Source: Pirellulales bacterium
GTDB lineage: Bacteria; Planctomycetota; Planctomycetia; Pirellulales; JACPPG01
Assembly (NCBI GenBank): GCA_036499395.1
Contig: DASYDW010000143.1
Span: 1 to 59,808, forward strand
DNA length: 59,808 nt
Direction of reading: 5' to 3'
The position numbers were made by a program, and so were the translations under genes. Below are positions 1 to 9,193 of this stretch, piece by piece. Under the pieces are notes generated by a model. That model searched no databases. It had not been told where the DNA came from and saw only the letters and a list, made by a program, of their open reading frames with translations. The first letter of the stretch is position 1, and each line of letters opens with the position of its first letter.

Positions 1-845
1 CTGGAAATATCGCTCGACAGCACCTGGTAAACGATGGCCGTGCCGACCAACAGCGCGACGAAGACTCCAAAACCAAAAATAATGCCGACCGAGGTCTTGG
101 TCATCCAATGGCGGCGTTCATGCGCTCCCAATTCGTCACGCGTAAAAACTTGCACGTCGCGAGGGAGCATGTTGCGTAACGTCTCGGCAACGGCCGTGGG
201 CTGTTCGCCAGGACGGAGACGCACCAGCCCCAAGCTGACTTCGCTCGGTCGGCGGTAGGGGAGCAGTCGGCGAAACGTCCCTTGGCTAGCGACGAGGGCG
301 CCGTCGGCGCCGAAGCCGGTCCCCAGTGCGAATTCGCCAACCACGTCGACGCGATGCCGGCCGACTTCGGTCGAGACTCCTTCGTGAATCGGGCCGAACT
401 CTGAACGGCTCAGACGATCCAGCAGCACAGAGTCCGTCTGTTCCAACCGCTGCTGCTGATCGAGCACCTCTTCCAGGGCAAAGACGCGATCGTTCGGATC
501 GAGCGCCATCAACATGATGCCGCGGCGCTGGCCCGTGGCGACGTTACGCCACAATTGGAAGCCCACGTCCATCGCACTGGTTCCGGCAACCTCGGGCAGC
601 GACGCCGCCTGTGCCAACCGTACGCGTTGGATCGTGCCAGCTTTAGCCAGGTGCAGATACTGGGGCGACGCCAGTAGTAGATCGAAATCGAGGTGGTCGT
701 AGATTCTCGTGGCCGTCTGTCGAACCGAGGCCAGAAAGCCTAACTGCATTAGCACCAGCACGACGGCAAACGCCACGCCGGCAACGGCGACGACGGAGCG
801 AGTTTTCTGATGCAGCAGATTCAGCCAGGCCAGTTGGGTTTTCAT
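1..845 (-). CDS. DevC/FtsX-like ABC transporter permease (partial)
   Basis: The frame runs from an ATG at 845 and is still open at the left edge, so about 281 N-terminal residues are visible and the C-terminus is missing. It starts MKTQLAWLNLLHQKTRSVVA, followed by a hydrophobic segment at about residues 16-37, a long periplasmic-type region and a second hydrophobic segment (FGVFVALLVGTAIVYQV) at the cut end. This is the topology of MacB/FtsX-fold permeases, and the N-terminus resembles DevC of the DevBCA exporter. It lies 50 nt downstream of a membrane-fusion protein gene on the same strand, which supports a DevB-DevC pair. The ATPase (DevA) would be expected beyond the left edge. The substrate is unknown. 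Confidence 0.8.
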   Translation of the reverse strand, partial: MKTQLAWLNLLHQKTRSVVAVAGVAFAVVLVLMQLGFLASVRQTATRIYDHLDFDLLLASPQYLHLAKAGTIQRVRLAQAASLPEVAGTSAMDVGFQLWRNVATGQRRGIMLMALDPNDRVFALEEVLDQQQRLEQTDSVLLDRLSRSEFGPIHEGVSTEVGRHRVDVVGEFALGTGFGADGALVASQGTFRRLLPYRRPSEVSLGLVRLRPGEQPTAVAETLRNMLPRDVQVFTRDELGAHERRHWMTKTSVGIIFGFGVFVALLVGTAIVYQVLSSDIS

Positions 846-895
846 GTGACCCACGAAATTGACATCAGCGAGACGTGTTCGCTCGCCCGTGGTCG

Positions 896-2056
896 CTAGT
901 TGGCCGGCGAATTGCTTTCGCCTTGCCCGGCGTTTTTCGACGGCTCGATTTCGATCAAGACATCGACCTGCAGGTCGACCAGGCCGGCAGCCTCGAGACT
1001 GTCATCCAGGCGAATCCGCGCCAGTATGACCCGTGCGTCGGCCGCCGCAGTGGGATCGAGGCTGATTACATCGTTTTTCGCGACGGTCTTGCCCACGCTC
1101 TCGACGACACCGGTCAGTGGTGCGGACAGGGCGTCGCTGGTGATGCGCGCCTTTTGACCTTTATGCACCAGGTGGATATCGGTCTCGTAGATCTCGGCGG
1201 TGACGTACATATGTTCCGTGTCGCCGAGGCGCAGCACGGGGCGAGGGCCCATCGTCTCCCCGACGCGCGTCACCAGGCTGAGGACGCGACCCGCGCACGG
1301 AGCGCGCACGATTGCCAGTTCCAGCTTCTGGCCAGCGGTGGCGGTGCCCTTTTCGAGCGATTCCAATTGCAGGGCCGATTTTAAGCGGGCGAGATTCGCT
1401 TGCGCCGTGACGAGGCGGGCTTTTCCTTCCCGTTCGCGGGCGGCGCGTGTCGCCTCGAGCTTGGCCATTTGCGCGCGTGTGCTGTGCAACTCGGCCTTGG
1501 CCTGTTCGACCACCAGTTGCTGATGGTCCTGCTCCTGCTCGGAGACGACGTCGCCGGCGCCGGCCAGCCGATCATGGTCGCGGTTGGCAACCTTCAGATT
1601 CACTTCCAGGGCGTCGATCTTGGCTGCCAGGGCTTGCGCGTCGAGGTCGGCCAGCTTGAGCTCTTCGAGAGCCGTCTGGGCCTCGGCGACCAACGCTTCG
1701 CCGTAGGCGCACTCGGCCTGGCCGCGCGCCTTGGCCTCGGACAATTGAATATCCGCCAATTGCACTTCGCTCTGACGTAATGGATAGCTGCTCAGGAAAG
1801 CAAGCTCTTGGCCTGGCGTAACCGGATCGCCCTCGGCGACGAGTAGCTTGTCCAAGCGTTCGCCCGCCATGCCGCCGACGTCGACGATTCCTCCCCGTGG
1901 TGAGAGCCGCCCCAGGGCGGCGACCGTGGGGCGAGACCGGCGTTGCCCGCTGGCATCGGCCTTGTCGCGGGGTGGGGCTTCGCTCCTCGCGCGACAGGAG
2001 GCCAGCAAAAGCGCGCCGAGAATCAATGCCGTCACGGTCCGAATCGAATTCCGCAT
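896..2056 (-). CDS. HlyD/DevB-like periplasmic adaptor lipoprotein
   Basis: This is a 386-residue membrane-fusion protein of an ABC exporter. The chosen start gives MRNSIRTV and a hydrophobic signal ending in LLLASC, a good lipobox, so it is probably lipid-anchored. Another ATG lies 12 nt upstream, and the frame is open further still. After a first biotinyl-lipoyl-like strand (SPRGGIVDVGG) there is a long Ala/Glu/Lys-rich coiled coil (about residues 100-240), then the returning lipoyl half (IVRAPCAGRVLSLVTRVGE) and a beta-barrel region. This order is typical of HlyD/DevB proteins. The permease gene follows directly, so the two should form one export complex. The substrate cannot be inferred. 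Confidence 0.85.
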   Translation of the reverse strand: MRNSIRTVTALILGALLLASCRARSEAPPRDKADASGQRRSRPTVAALGRLSPRGGIVDVGGMAGERLDKLLVAEGDPVTPGQELAFLSSYPLRQSEVQLADIQLSEAKARGQAECAYGEALVAEAQTALEELKLADLDAQALAAKIDALEVNLKVANRDHDRLAGAGDVVSEQEQDHQQLVVEQAKAELHSTRAQMAKLEATRAAREREGKARLVTAQANLARLKSALQLESLEKGTATAGQKLELAIVRAPCAGRVLSLVTRVGETMGPRPVLRLGDTEHMYVTAEIYETDIHLVHKGQKARITSDALSAPLTGVVESVGKTVAKNDVISLDPTAAADARVILARIRLDDSLEAAGLVDLQVDVLIEIEPSKNAGQGESNSPAN

Positions 2057-2911
2057 TACCAACGGCATCAGGCGCAGCCCCAGAGGAAAACAGCTATCTC
2101 GCAGAATAGTTACCCGTAGGCTTCGCCGCAACGCACGTTCGCCTGCATTGTCGCGCATTGATGCGGCTTATTCGCGTCATTGGTAACAGGGCACAGCATA
2201 CAGCGGAGGTTGGTCAATGCGCGATCAACCGACGGTACCGGCAATCGCCGCCGGCCAGGGGACGTCGCTGGTGCGGATTGAATCGCGGCGGCTGCGTGGT
2301 ATGAGCCAACGAGCCGCGGCATCGTTCAGCGCCAGGAGTCGCTTACGACTCGTCCGGCTATCGGCTAGCCCGACAAGGGTTGGTAGAGGCCGTGACTCCG
2401 GCAGCTGAGAGCATCGATTACGCGGCCGGTTTCCGGATGGGGAAACTCCGCCCGTATTTGTTTCACCAGGATTGTGATCCGCCGTCCCGCCCCCGTTCCG
2501 GTGAAGATTCACCGGGTGGGTGAATGGTCGCTTAAGTTGCTATCTGGCAATGGGTTAAGTGACTGTCTTGAATGTGGTCTCACCAAGGTGGTGAAGGTGG
2601 GTGAGGGGCACTTCGGAAGTGGGGAATGAGGTTAAGTCGTTGGCAGGTTAGGGGATCGAAAGCGACTTTTCCGTGGTGCCGAAAACGGCACGGTGCTTGC
2701 CAAAGAAGAATCCGCCGCGGTGAGGTCGCTGAGAGGCGATAGCACGCGTGGCAGGACATCTCGATTCGCGCTAAGGGGCTTCCTAAACCCGAGTCCGGGC
2801 TGGCGCGCATTGAGACCAACGTGGCAGGGAGGCTGGACGGCGCAGGCGATTTGCGCCGGATGGGACAAGTGTCGCTCAACCTTATCCACACGCTCGAAGC
2901 ACAACGCCACG
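2057..2911. other. 855-bp intergenic region between divergent genes
   Basis: No convincing gene is seen; the open frames on both strands are short and Arg/Ser/Pro-rich, as expected from chance in high-GC DNA. It separates the minus-strand exporter operon from the plus-strand receiver-like gene and so should hold both promoters. It contains an 18-bp near-palindrome at 2498-2515 (CCGGTGAA, two bases, TTCACCGG) and GGTG/CACC-rich sequence at 2575-2612. Confidence 0.5.
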
Positions 2912-3424
2912 ATGCAACCTTCTAGGGAATTATCTGTCGCGCCTGCGGCTGCGCCACCACGAGTGGCGTTACGGGCTGTGGATGCCGCGCAATGTTTGAT
3001 TGTAGCCACCGACGATGCCCGTCGGGACAACCTTGGCTTCGCGGCTCGCGAAGGGGGTTGGGATGTCACGCTTTGCGGCGACGTGGCCGCGGCGGTGACA
3101 CAGTCCCGGCAGCGATCGCTGCAAATGGCCATCGTCGATCTCAGCGGGCCGGCCTGCGCTGATCTGCCGAGCTTTCGCTTTCTTGTCGAGCAACTGGCCT
3201 GTACCAGCCGGATGTTGTTGCTGGTTTGCGGCAATGTCGACGATCCGCGCGAAGAAGTCTGGGCGCGACATCTGGGCGTCTGGATGTATCTGCCCGGTGC
3301 GATCGATGGCAGCGAGCTCGTCGGATTGTGCGTGGCAGCGCGCGAAACCGTCGAGCGGTTGACGGCCAGCAATCGTCAGCAACGCAACGGGCACGGAGAG
3401 ATGAAGTTTTACCGATCTTCCTGA
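2912..3424 (+). CDS. Degenerate response-regulator receiver-like protein
   Basis: A 170-residue protein read from the ATG at 2912. The frame is open further upstream, but that part is Arg/Trp/Ser-rich and does not look coding. From about residue 28 the pattern resembles a CheY fold: CLIVATDDARRD (acidic pair D34/D35), AIVDLSG (D76 at the phospho-acceptor position), then MLLLVCG. The usual lysine near the end of the fold is not evident (WMYLPGAID is found there), so phosphorylation-dependent switching is doubtful. There is no output domain, only a charged tail. The role is unknown and a regulatory or partner-binding role is an inference. The Ser/Arg-rich small gene follows 126 bp downstream. 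Confidence 0.65.
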   Translation: MQPSRELSVAPAAAPPRVALRAVDAAQCLIVATDDARRDNLGFAAREGGWDVTLCGDVAAAVTQSRQRSLQMAIVDLSGPACADLPSFRFLVEQLACTSRMLLLVCGNVDDPREEVWARHLGVWMYLPGAIDGSELVGLCVAARETVERLTASNRQQRNGHGEMKFYRSS

Positions 3425-3550
3425 GGCACGTGCCTCGGGTTTCGTGATAGTTCGAGACTTGATTTGCGGTACCGGTCACGACCCATGACCGGGCCAAAAC
3501 ATGGGATGGACGGTGCACCAGCCGTCCGCAATTTTTGAAAGGAAAGCAGC

Positions 3551-3754
3551 ATGCCGTCGTACAGCAATTCGCACCAGGATTACAGCGCCGACAACGATTT
3601 CGACTACGGCCGTCGCCAGCCGGAACGTTCGCCGCAACGTACCCGCCGCTCGTCCGTCCGGCGCAGCAGCACCAGTAGCACCAGCAGCACGCCGTCGAAG
3701 TCTTCGGCGTTCAATGGGCTGCACCGCCGTCGCAACAAGCATTGGAATTGGTAA
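3551..3754 (+). CDS. Small Ser/Arg-rich protein with aromatic C-terminus
   Basis: A 67-residue protein whose ATG is preceded by GAAAGGAAAGCAGC, a good ribosome-binding site. The middle is low-complexity Ser/Thr/Arg with repeated SSTSST units, and the end is basic and aromatic (GLHRRRNKHWNW). No family is recognised. The strong ribosome-binding site and the distinctive C-terminus argue that it is a real gene rather than a chance frame. A nucleic-acid- or envelope-binding role is conceivable from its charge, but nothing in the sequence proves it. A strong inverted repeat lies downstream at 3899-3932. Confidence 0.55.
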   Translation: MPSYSNSHQDYSADNDFDYGRRQPERSPQRTRRSSVRRSSTSSTSSTPSKSSAFNGLHRRRNKHWNW

Positions 3755-3898
3755 GCGTGGCATTCGCCGGTGATTGAGCAGGCATAGTCGTTTCCGCGTA
3801 CTTGCGATCGCGGTGTACGAAGCACAACGTGCCTGACCGATTGCGTCTGGGCGAAGCGCGAACCCGCATTTCGCGTGGCGAACAAGACATCTGGCGAC

Positions 3899-3932
3899 GA
3901 CGTAGGCCGCGCCGGCTAACGCGGCCTACGTC
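3899..3932. terminator. Perfect 13-bp inverted repeat between convergent genes
   Basis: GACGTAGGCCGCG (3899-3911) pairs perfectly with CGCGGCCTACGTC (3920-3932) across an 8-nt loop. It lies between the ends of a plus-strand gene (3754) and a minus-strand gene (4017), where a bidirectional terminator is expected. There is no T-run on either side, so it may be a transcript-end hairpin rather than a classical intrinsic terminator. Confidence 0.5.
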
Positions 3933-4016
3933 CTCGCAATTCTCTCGGGTGCAAAAGCGCGCGTCTGTCACTTTTGCCTGACCCTGCCCGCGGGCGGCGA
4001 ACTCGGCGGACGCGCA

Positions 4017-6275
4017 CTACTTGGTGCTGCGTTCCAGAATGGCGCGGAAATCTCGCAGTCGATCGAGCTGCACGCCTTGCGCCTCGTGCTCGAGCAGGAA
4101 ATCGGCATCTTGCTTGGCGCCCTCATGCTCGCCTGTCTGCCAGCGAAGCATCGCGCGCACGAATCGTTCCTGGTGCGCGTCTGGCGACAGCGCTAGTAGC
4201 GCGTCCAGATATCGCAGGGCTGCCCGCTCGTCTCCTTGCCGCTGTACGACGCCAATCAGGTTGTGCAGAATGCGCAGCACGATGGCCCGCTTGGTCATGG
4301 GGCGTGTTTGCTCCTCGGTGGGAGATTCGCCGGTCGCTTCACGAACGCGGCGGGCAGCCTCGTCAGAGGTGATAGTCTTGCCCTCGTCGAACACATCGAT
4401 CAGCCGCGGTTCGCCGTCGGCGGGGCGATAGCGCACCACGAAGTGCCCCGGCAGGCCCACCCCTTCGATTTTCAAGTCGAGGCGTCGGGCGAGCTCCATG
4501 TAGATCACGGACAGCGTGATCGGCAGTCCCTCGCGCTCGTCCAGCACATCGTTGATATAACTGTTGGCGCGCCGGTAATACTGAAAACTGCGGCTGCCGT
4601 GGAACCCGCTCTCTTCGAAGAAGAACTTGTCGAGCGCGGCCAGGCGCGCCGCTTCGTCAGCCTTTTCCATGAGCGACGCGGAGATGTCCGCGGCCATTCG
4701 ATCCACGATCTGGCGATAACCCTCGCTGTCGACATCGGCGTTATCGAGCTGGGCGACGGAGAGGCAGGCGGTCAGCAGGTCTGTCGATTCGTCGGGTTCA
4801 GCCAGCCGCTTTACCAGGTCGCCGATGACTTGTGCCTCACGAAGTTTGGTACTGAGGAGCAACAACTGTTCAGCCTGCCGAGAAAGCCGCTGCGCCCGCT
4901 CGGCGATCGCGGCTGACGTGAGATCATTGCTGACGGCCAATTTCTCGGCGAGCGCCACGCCAGGCGCGCGGTCGGCCGGAAGCTCAGAGATGAGCTGGTC
5001 GATCCGTGCGGCGACGTCGGTGCCGAAAGTGGGCTCGGGGAGCTCTTTCGCCATGCGGAATTCCTTGAACTCAGCATGAGTATCGCGAAATTTCGCCAGG
5101 CCAACTTTCCCGGCAAGGGGCCGCGACACCGGCGTCGTGATCAGGACGTGCCCGTTTACGGAACAGACGATCCGGGCCGGTTCGACCCGCACGTGCAGCT
5201 TGTTGAATTCGCCCGAACGATAGAAGGGGGACGACTGCTGCGACAAGATCGTCCAATTCAGCACATCGGGACCATCGAAGCGGGTCAGACGGAGTCCGCC
5301 GCCGCTGGGATAGAAGCCGTAATGCTTGTCTCCGCCGTCGGCCGCGAAGACCAGGCCGGCGGCGCCGGATTCGTCGTCCAATCGCACAGAGACGCTCATT
5401 TCGAAAGGTAATTCGGGCGGCGTCGTCGTCGACAGGCAGAGCGCGCGCCCGCCGAAACCGTCTCCTTCGCCATCGACCAGGATCCGGCTCCCCCGCGTGC
5501 GCCAACTGGCTCCCTGCAGGACTTGCCATTGCCGCGGGTCGACCAAACCCTGATTGATCCAGCGGGCGATTGGCACCGGATTGGGCTTGGTCAAAAGCGG
5601 CTTCAAATCATTCACGGCGACGGCGAAGCCCAGGTTGGCCGTAACGGCCGACTTCATCGTGATGATCCCGCCAACGCGCCCTTGCAGGTCGACAAGGGGC
5701 CCACCACTGTTGCCGGGTTCGACCGGAATGGCCAATTGGATCATCGAGCGACCGTCGATCTCGCGCCGGCCCGACACGACACCGGCGACAACGCTATGGC
5801 GCAAGCCTTGCGGATTGCCGAGCGCAACGACGGTCTGTCCTTGTCGCAAGGCTTCCGAGTCGCCGATCGGTAGCGGCTTCAGATCTTTGGCATCGACGCG
5901 CAACACTGCCAGATCGAGGTGGCGGTCGAAGGCGTGAATGCCTTTCACGTCGTAATGCTTGCCGTCTGCCAGTTGCACTTCGATGGCGCGCCCCTCGCCG
6001 ATGACGTGCATGTTGGTGGCGATCAGCCCGTCGGCCGCCACGACGAATCCACTGCCCAGGCCGCGCAATTTTCCGTCGCGGCCGCGCACCGAGATGACGG
6101 CCAGCGACGGCTTCACTCGCTGGAAAACCTCTTCGACGCCGGACGCATCGACGGCGGGGCTGTCGCCGCGTTCGTCGGTGGTCGAAGTCTCGTCGTCGCC
6201 GTGCGACGCGGCAACGCTCAGCAGCCACGCTGTGACGGCAATCACGAAATGAAAATGACGAACGTAAGCGGCCAT
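4017..6275 (-). CDS. Exported trypsin-like protease fused to LamG-like, SirB1/transglutaminase-like and TPR regions
   Basis: A 752-residue protein. The ATG at 6275 is chosen because GAGG precedes it at good spacing; another in-frame ATG lies 12 nt upstream. A signal peptide (VIAVTAWLLSVAASHG) is followed by a DegP-like serine protease domain (about 40-230) with the triad H90 (TNMHVIG), D121 (HLDLAVL) and S190 (GNSGGPL). Residues about 258-411 resemble the LamG-like fold of 3-keto-disaccharide hydrolase (DUF1080) proteins. Residues about 516-716 match the SirB1 transglutaminase-like family (REGLPITLSVIY, GVGLPGHFVVRY) and end in TPR-like helices. No PDZ domain is visible. It is probably a secreted or periplasmic protease with substrate- or glycan-binding modules; the substrate is unknown. 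Confidence 0.88.
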   Translation of the reverse strand: MAAYVRHFHFVIAVTAWLLSVAASHGDDETSTTDERGDSPAVDASGVEEVFQRVKPSLAVISVRGRDGKLRGLGSGFVVAADGLIATNMHVIGEGRAIEVQLADGKHYDVKGIHAFDRHLDLAVLRVDAKDLKPLPIGDSEALRQGQTVVALGNPQGLRHSVVAGVVSGRREIDGRSMIQLAIPVEPGNSGGPLVDLQGRVGGIITMKSAVTANLGFAVAVNDLKPLLTKPNPVPIARWINQGLVDPRQWQVLQGASWRTRGSRILVDGEGDGFGGRALCLSTTTPPELPFEMSVSVRLDDESGAAGLVFAADGGDKHYGFYPSGGGLRLTRFDGPDVLNWTILSQQSSPFYRSGEFNKLHVRVEPARIVCSVNGHVLITTPVSRPLAGKVGLAKFRDTHAEFKEFRMAKELPEPTFGTDVAARIDQLISELPADRAPGVALAEKLAVSNDLTSAAIAERAQRLSRQAEQLLLLSTKLREAQVIGDLVKRLAEPDESTDLLTACLSVAQLDNADVDSEGYRQIVDRMAADISASLMEKADEAARLAALDKFFFEESGFHGSRSFQYYRRANSYINDVLDEREGLPITLSVIYMELARRLDLKIEGVGLPGHFVVRYRPADGEPRLIDVFDEGKTITSDEAARRVREATGESPTEEQTRPMTKRAIVLRILHNLIGVVQRQGDERAALRYLDALLALSPDAHQERFVRAMLRWQTGEHEGAKQDADFLLEHEAQGVQLDRLRDFRAILERSTK

Positions 6276-6498
6276 CGGTTGCCTCATTCCTGTCGCAATG
6301 CTGCGCGGTTGCTATTGAGCGCCGCGGCGGAATTCCGTCCGTTTGACACTCTTGCGGCGCGTCTCCATGATAGGAGGCCAACGGGGCGTTGGCAAAAATC
6401 GCCTTGCCATGCCTGCCCAGATCGAAGCGTTGTGATCTCGGTTTCGTAAGGTCGTTCGCCACCTGACCGCATCTCGATTTTGACGGATCGCCCGCCGC

Positions 6499-7911
6499 AT
6501 GGCCGATGAACTTTGTTATCTGACGGCCGAGGATTTAGCAGCGGCGATCCGGGCACGTCGCGTGTCGCCTGTCGAGGCCGTGGATGCGGCGCTCGCGCAA
6601 GCGACCCGGTTGAATCCGTCGTTGAACGCGCTGGTGACGCGGTGCGACGAAGGGGCGCGCGAGGAAGCTCGTCAGGCCGAGACCTTGGTGATGCGCGGCG
6701 GCGAGTTGCCGCCCTTGTTGGGTGTGCCGGTCACGGTCAAGGATTTGCACCTCACCGCCGGCATCCGCACGACGCTCGGCTCGAAGCTGTTCGAGAATTT
6801 TATCCCCGACCATGACCAGCCTATTGTCGAGCGACTGAAGCGTGCCGGCGCGATCATCATCGGGAAAACGAACACCTCGGAATTCGGCCTGATCCCACTG
6901 GCGGCCAATGCGCTATTTGGCGAATCGAATAATCCTTGGGATGTGCGCTACAACACCGGGGGTTCGAGCGGCGGCGCCGCGGCGGCCGTGGCGTGCGGGA
7001 TTGGCCCTTTGGCCACGGCCAGCGATGGTGGCGGCTCGATCCGCATACCGGCCAGCTTCTGCGGAGTCTTCGGACTGAAGCCGCAGATGGGGCGCGTGCC
7101 GCATTCGCCGTTTCCTCGTGGCTGGGAATCGCTGTCGCACCAGGGCGTATTGACGCGTACCGTGCGCGATACGGCACTGGCGCTGGATGTGCTGGCCGGA
7201 CCACATTCACTCGATCGTTGGAGCTTGCCCGCGACGGGGCGAAGCTTCTTGGCGGCTTGCACTGGTGAAGCACGCGGTCTGCGCCTGGCGTGGTGTCCGC
7301 GACTCGGTAGCTTGCCTGTCGAGCCGGCGGTAATGGCCGTCTGCCAGCAGGCCGCCGAACGTTTCGAGCAGTTGGGCTGCCAGGTGACGCCGCTGGAACT
7401 CGATCTGCCTGACCTGGGGCCTGCCCAACAAACGATCGTGCTGTGCGAAGCGGCCGTCGGAATGCAAGCGCGTCGTGCTGAATGGGAGCAGACGATTTTT
7501 CCGCCGACACGAAAGATGCTGCCCAATGCCGATAAGCTGACTTACTACGACCTGGTGCAATCACAATGGCAGCGGGAAGAGTATTGGGAAAAGTTCTCGC
7601 CCGTGTTCGACCAATTCGACGCGGTGTTGACACCAACGGCGCCCATCACGGCAACCTTGAACGGCACGCTGGGCCCGAAGGTTATTGAGGGGCAATCCGT
7701 GCGTGCCCTGTCGTGGCTCGGTCATGTCGTGCCGGCCAATATGACGTGGCAGCCGGCAGCGAGTATGCCCGTTGGCTTTGACGACCAAAAATTGCCCGTG
7801 GGCTTGCAGATCATTGGCCGGCAACACGATGAATGGACGGTGATTCGGCTGGCGAGCGCGTATGAAGCGGCCCATCCCTGGGCGAAGGATTGGCCGCCGA
7901 TCGTGCGTTGA
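6499..7911 (+). CDS. Amidase-signature family hydrolase
   Basis: A 470-residue amidase of the GatA/FAAH type. The catalytic triad is visible: K81 (VTVKDLH), cis-Ser S156 (NTGGSSGGAA) and nucleophile S180 (DGGGSIRIPAS). The Lys-to-Ser distance of 99 residues equals that in characterised members. Length is normal for the family. No GatB or GatC lies nearby, so this is more likely a stand-alone amidase acting on a small amide than the tRNA amidotransferase subunit. A decarboxylating-dehydrogenase-type gene follows 71 bp downstream on the same strand, so the two may belong to one catabolic route. Confidence 0.9.
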   Translation: MADELCYLTAEDLAAAIRARRVSPVEAVDAALAQATRLNPSLNALVTRCDEGAREEARQAETLVMRGGELPPLLGVPVTVKDLHLTAGIRTTLGSKLFENFIPDHDQPIVERLKRAGAIIIGKTNTSEFGLIPLAANALFGESNNPWDVRYNTGGSSGGAAAAVACGIGPLATASDGGGSIRIPASFCGVFGLKPQMGRVPHSPFPRGWESLSHQGVLTRTVRDTALALDVLAGPHSLDRWSLPATGRSFLAACTGEARGLRLAWCPRLGSLPVEPAVMAVCQQAAERFEQLGCQVTPLELDLPDLGPAQQTIVLCEAAVGMQARRAEWEQTIFPPTRKMLPNADKLTYYDLVQSQWQREEYWEKFSPVFDQFDAVLTPTAPITATLNGTLGPKVIEGQSVRALSWLGHVVPANMTWQPAASMPVGFDDQKLPVGLQIIGRQHDEWTVIRLASAYEAAHPWAKDWPPIVR

Positions 7912-7982
7912 GGATTCAGAGTTGATCCGCAGATTGCGAGGATGGACGCAGATTTTTTGAAAGATGTGAACAAGGAGTGGTG

Positions 7983-9050
7983 ATGAAGCGCTTCCGCATT
8001 GCGGTTTATCCGGGAGATGGGATCGGCACCGAGGTCATTGCGCAGGCGCTGCGTGTCTTGAAGGCCGTGGAAAAACAGCAGCGGGAATTTGCGCTCGATC
8101 TGGTTGAGTTTCCCTGGAGTGCGGCTTACTACCGCGAGACGGGACGGGTCGTGCCTGAGGATTTTTTGGACGTATTGCGCCCCTTCGATGCCATCCTGCT
8201 GGGGGCGGTGGGTTGGCCGGCCGAATTGCCTGATCACGTCACTCTCGCGCCGCTGGTAACTCTGCGGCAGCGGTTCGATCAATACGCTTGCGTGCGTCCG
8301 GCGAAGTTATTCGCCGGGCTCAACAGCCTACTAGCAGGCAAGGGGCCCAAAGATGTCGATCTGGTCGTAGTGCGCGAAAACTCGGAAGGTGAATATGTCG
8401 ATAATGGCGGGCGGATCCGACGCGGCACGCCGGACGAGTGTGCGGTGCAGACCGCCATTCATACGCGGCGCGGCGTCGAGCGGATTTTGCGGTTCGGATT
8501 CGAACTGGCCCGCACGCGCCGCAAGCATCTGACGATGATCACCAAGAGCAATGCGCAGCGGTATGCCTACGTGTTGTGGGATGATGTGCTTGACGATATC
8601 GCTGGTGAGTATGCCGATATCACGATCGACAAGCAGCATGCCGACGCGGCGGCGATGAACCTGGTGCGCCGGCCAGAGACGTTCGACGTCGTCGTGGCTT
8701 CGAATCTGTTCGGCGATATTCTCACGGACCTGGCTGGCACGATTGCCGGTGGACTGGGGCTGGCGCCGAGCACGAACACCAATCCGGAACGCAAGTTTCC
8801 CAGCATGTTCGAGCCGGTACACGGCTCGGCCCCCGATATCGCCGGGCGCGGCATTGCGAACCCAATCGCGGCGGTGCTCAGCGCCGGCATGATGCTCGAC
8901 TGGCTGGGAGCGACGAACGCTGGGCAGGCGATTCTTGCCGCGGTCGAGCGGACGCTGGCCGCGGGGCACAAGACGGCCGATCTGGGCGGACGCTTAACGA
9001 CCGAAGAAATGGGGAACCAATTGATCTCGGCGGTCGAAAAACCATCCTGA
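7983..9050 (+). CDS. Tartrate/D-malate/3-isopropylmalate dehydrogenase family enzyme
   Basis: A 355-residue NAD-dependent beta-hydroxyacid oxidative decarboxylase. The ATG at 7983 is preceded by AAGGAG (spacing 6 nt); two in-frame GTG codons lie just before it. Visible motifs are the N-terminal YPGDGIGTEV, RENSEGEY (132-138), the catalytic lysine region TKSNAQRY (K188), the metal-binding aspartates D221, D245 and D249 (NLFGDILTDLAG), and GSAPDIAGRGIANP. The RENSEGEY version with a following NGGR resembles tartrate/D-malate dehydrogenases (TtuC/DmlA) more than LeuB. No leuCD is adjacent, which supports a catabolic role. Exact substrate specificity cannot be read from sequence. Confidence 0.88.
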   Translation: MKRFRIAVYPGDGIGTEVIAQALRVLKAVEKQQREFALDLVEFPWSAAYYRETGRVVPEDFLDVLRPFDAILLGAVGWPAELPDHVTLAPLVTLRQRFDQYACVRPAKLFAGLNSLLAGKGPKDVDLVVVRENSEGEYVDNGGRIRRGTPDECAVQTAIHTRRGVERILRFGFELARTRRKHLTMITKSNAQRYAYVLWDDVLDDIAGEYADITIDKQHADAAAMNLVRRPETFDVVVASNLFGDILTDLAGTIAGGLGLAPSTNTNPERKFPSMFEPVHGSAPDIAGRGIANPIAAVLSAGMMLDWLGATNAGQAILAAVERTLAAGHKTADLGGRLTTEEMGNQLISAVEKPS

Positions 9051-9193
9051 TGGTCGGGCGCCCTGCGGGCACCGGCTCATTTAATGCGCGCAAACGATTC
9101 GACGATTTTGCCGATATTTGCTGGACTGGCGCGCATCCTTTACGATACTTGTCAGCGTCCCTTCGCTCTTTCGGTTTTAGGAGAGCCACGGCC

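Noticed and set aside
2632..3372. Long open frame on the minus strand over the receiver-like gene
   Set aside because: Arg/Ser/Pro-rich with no motif; it is the complement of a better coding frame.
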